Assembly: GCA_964419255.1 (NCBI GenBank)
Contig: CAYQOU010000107.1
Span: 1 to 8,302, forward strand
Length of the DNA: 8,302 bases
Direction: 5' to 3'
Source of the DNA: CAZPHU01 sp964419255
GTDB taxonomy: Bacteria > Fibrobacterota > Chitinivibrionia > Chitinivibrionales > CAYFVL01
Part shown: positions 6,895 to 8,302 of the stretch, one piece after another
How the letters are laid out: each line of letters opens with the position of its first letter
Numbering within the stretch: the stretch's first letter is position 1
Position numbers and translations under genes: made by a program
Notes under the pieces: generated by a model
What the model saw: only the letters and a program-made list of their open reading frames with translations
Told to the model about the DNA's origin: nothing
The model's database searches: none

Positions 6895-8040
6895 ATGCTT
6901 TACTTAAGGGTAATATTTACGATGTTGATCTGCGGCGGGTTCGCCCTGCTTCAGGCCCAGGAGGCTCCATGCGGATTCCCATCTGAGATGAGCAAGCAGG
7001 AAAAAAAATCACTGAAGGCATTCCAGGGAACGGTTCACGGAAAAATCGTCTGGTCGACTTCCAGGGCAAACAGCAGGCACGATATATGGATCATGAATGC
7101 CGATGGCACCGAACAGAGACCACTTACCGATTCACCGGAATCTGTCGACTGGTTCTCACGATTTTCTCCCGATGGAATTAAGGTACTGTTTACCAGAAGC
7201 AAAGTCGGCTGGGTCAGCGAAATGGATGCCGATATAAACAGCAAGTGGGATCTGTGGATAATCAATTCAGATGGCAGCGGTGAGCGAAAAATCGTTGAGA
7301 ATGCGACGTGGGGAACTTGGAGGCCCTCCGGCGACTCGATCGTGTTTTCCCGTGGTCCCAAGGTGTATATCAAGGCACTCGATGGCGAGGAAACGGAGAT
7401 TTTCGATGCAGGTGCGGTTTTCGGGAAGAAAAACGTATACTCTCAGCAACCTCAGCTTAGTCCCAATGGTAAACTCCTGGCCATGACTGTTCGCGGCACC
7501 GTTCGTGAGACCGGCATTTACAACCGTGCAACCAATCAGTGGCATACCACCGGTAAAGGCTGTCAGCTGACATGGTTTCCCGATGGTGATCGGGTTATTC
7601 GTATGAATGAGGGGCAGGGAAACATGGGGACGGAAGTTTTATGCCTTACTGTTAATGAAAATGGACAGCCGCAGGAGAGGGTCTCAGGAATTTCCATACC
7701 AAAGAAAATCCGTTTCATGGATCTGCCCGGGCGTCGTTCGCACGAGTATTTTCCGCAGATTGATAACACCGGAGAGTGGATGGTGTGGGCTGCAACGCAA
7801 TATGGGCATGAGCATGACATCGTGGATTACGAAATATTCATTTGGAATGTGAATACAAACAAGAAGACGGATTTCGTACGTCTGACATTCCACAGTGGAA
7901 ACGACCGCTGGCCCGATCTTCATACAGAAGAAAAGATTTCCGAGGACAAGTCATTGTCTCGCAAGGCGAAGACTTCCATATCCGATCGACCTGATACGCT
8001 CATCCCCAACAATGATACCGCACGGTTGATGAGAAAGTAG
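6895..8040 (+). CDS. Secreted TolB-like PD40 beta-propeller protein
   Basis: Residues 1-21 are a signal peptide (hydrophobic 4-19, likely cleavage after LQA at 19-21), so the protein is exported. The rest is built from PD40/TolB-type propeller blades. The pattern DIWIMNADGTEQRPLTD (63-79) then FSPDGIKVLFT (90-100) is textbook. It recurs as DLWIINSDGSGERKIV (119-134) with WRPSGDSIVFS (142-152), and more loosely as LSPNGKLLAM (188-197), WFPDGDRVIRM (227-237) and IDNTGEWMVW (289-298). About five to six blades are visible. The last 35 or so residues are polar, Lys/Ser-rich and outside the propeller. The TolB N-terminal domain is absent, so this is not the Tol-Pal TolB itself. Such propellers usually bind proteins or glycans; the ligand here is unknown. 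It may be co-transcribed with the four genes upstream or have its own promoter in the 137-base gap. Confidence 0.85.
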   Translation: MLYLRVIFTMLICGGFALLQAQEAPCGFPSEMSKQEKKSLKAFQGTVHGKIVWSTSRANSRHDIWIMNADGTEQRPLTDSPESVDWFSRFSPDGIKVLFTRSKVGWVSEMDADINSKWDLWIINSDGSGERKIVENATWGTWRPSGDSIVFSRGPKVYIKALDGEETEIFDAGAVFGKKNVYSQQPQLSPNGKLLAMTVRGTVRETGIYNRATNQWHTTGKGCQLTWFPDGDRVIRMNEGQGNMGTEVLCLTVNENGQPQERVSGISIPKKIRFMDLPGRRSHEYFPQIDNTGEWMVWAATQYGHEHDIVDYEIFIWNVNTNKKTDFVRLTFHSGNDRWPDLHTEEKISEDKSLSRKAKTSISDRPDTLIPNNDTARLMRK

Positions 8041-8068
8041 TTGCGTTCCGTTCAGAAAATATAACTGA

Positions 8069-8100
8069 TGCATGGCATGGGCACTCTTCCACTGCATGCA
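8069..8100. other. Imperfect inverted repeat between convergent genes
   Basis: TGCATG at 8069-8074 pairs with CATGCA at 8095-8100. After an unpaired 3-by-3 internal loop, three more pairs (TGG with CCA) extend the stem inward. There is no T-run on either side. It lies between the stops of the propeller gene and the minus-strand kinase gene, where a bidirectional terminator would be expected, but the structure is weak. Confidence 0.25.
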
Positions 8101-8111
8101 CAGATTTACAA

Positions 8112-8134
8112 TTCCTTTCGAACAACTGAAGGAA
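8112..8134 (-). terminator. Weak candidate terminator of the minus-strand histidine kinase gene
   Basis: TTCCTT (8112-8117) and AAGGAA (8129-8134) form a perfect 6-base stem with an 11-base loop. It lies about 25 bases past the kinase stop when read on the minus strand, where it is followed only by TTGTAAAT rather than a proper T-run. The stem is short and not GC-rich. Its position is right for a terminator but the structure is poor. Confidence 0.22.
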
Positions 8135-8159
8135 GAAGCACTTTCGGCGGTCTTGTGTA

Positions 8160-8302
8160 TCAATCGATGGAGGACGTAACCAACTCTGCTTTTTGTTCCG
8201 GCGCACTTTCCGGCAATCGAATTTCAAAGGTGCACCCTGGTCCATCGGTGTTGTTCCACACCTCTATTCCTCCGCCGTGTGTCTCAACGATGTGTTTGAC
8301 AA
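8160..8302 (-). CDS. Sensor histidine kinase, C-terminal end only (partial)
   Basis: Read on the minus strand from the window edge, this frame encodes 46 residues before TGA at 8162-8160. It begins VKHIVETHGGGIEVWNN and continues through GPGCTFEIRLP, then a 16-residue tail. This is the end of a GHKL/HATPase_c domain: the helix after the G2 box (usually IVExHGG), a beta strand, and the final GT-F-LP strand, here with Cys in place of the usual Thr (GPGCTFEIRLP). The catalytic His, N box, G1 box and all sensor domains lie beyond position 8302. The gene is convergent with the propeller gene, with 119 bases between the two stops, so it belongs to another transcription unit. Its signal and its response regulator cannot be seen. 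No start codon is in the window. Confidence 0.85.
   Translation of the reverse strand, partial: VKHIVETHGGGIEVWNNTDGPGCTFEIRLPESAPEQKAELVTSSID

Noticed and set aside
6895..8040. Assignment of the propeller gene as tolB of the Tol-Pal system.
   Set aside because: The TolB N-terminal domain is missing, and no tolA, tolQ, tolR or pal gene is adjacent. Only the PD40 propeller is shared.
8069..8134. A strong bidirectional rho-independent terminator between the convergent genes.
   Set aside because: Two short inverted repeats are present, but neither has a GC-rich stem followed by a T-run, so only low-confidence entries were kept.

Overview
The window reads as a chromosomal segment from a Gram-negative-type bacterium of moderate GC. 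The envelope character is clear: there are exported SGNH acyltransferase-like proteins, a periplasmic-type transglutaminase/TPR protein, a polytopic membrane protein and a TolB-like propeller. I cannot name the phylum from the sequence. Nothing looks like phage, plasmid, insertion sequence, CRISPR, tRNA or rRNA.

Layout. Positions 1-66 are a short leader with stops in all three forward frames. Four genes then follow on the + strand with gaps of 41, 45 and 11 bases, so they are probably one operon. They are: (1) an AlgJ/AlgX-like SGNH protein with an N-terminal membrane anchor and coiled-coil stalk (67-1719); (2) a second, paralogous AlgX-like SGNH protein with a signal peptide and a roughly 400-residue N-terminal region I do not recognise (1761-3953); (3) a SirB1/transglutaminase-like protein with C-terminal TPRs (3999-5000); (4) a polytopic GT-C-like membrane protein with a conserved soluble C-terminal part (5012-6757). 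After a 137-base AT-rich gap comes (5) a secreted TolB-like PD40 propeller (6895-8040), with its own good ribosome binding site and possibly its own promoter. At the right edge, on the minus strand and convergent with gene 5, is the last 46 codons of a sensor histidine kinase (8160-8302).

How the genes may work together (inference). The two SGNH proteins carry the DTHW and GDS catalytic motifs of the enzymes that finish O-acetylation of exopolysaccharides such as alginate. A GT-C-like membrane protein and a transglutaminase/TPR protein in the same transcription unit suggest assembly and O-acylation of an envelope or secreted glycan, or of a glycosylated protein. The membrane-bound O-acyltransferase (AlgI/MBOAT) that normally supplies the acyl group is not in this window and would be expected nearby, most likely upstream of position 1. 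The histidine kinase probably belongs to a separate unit.
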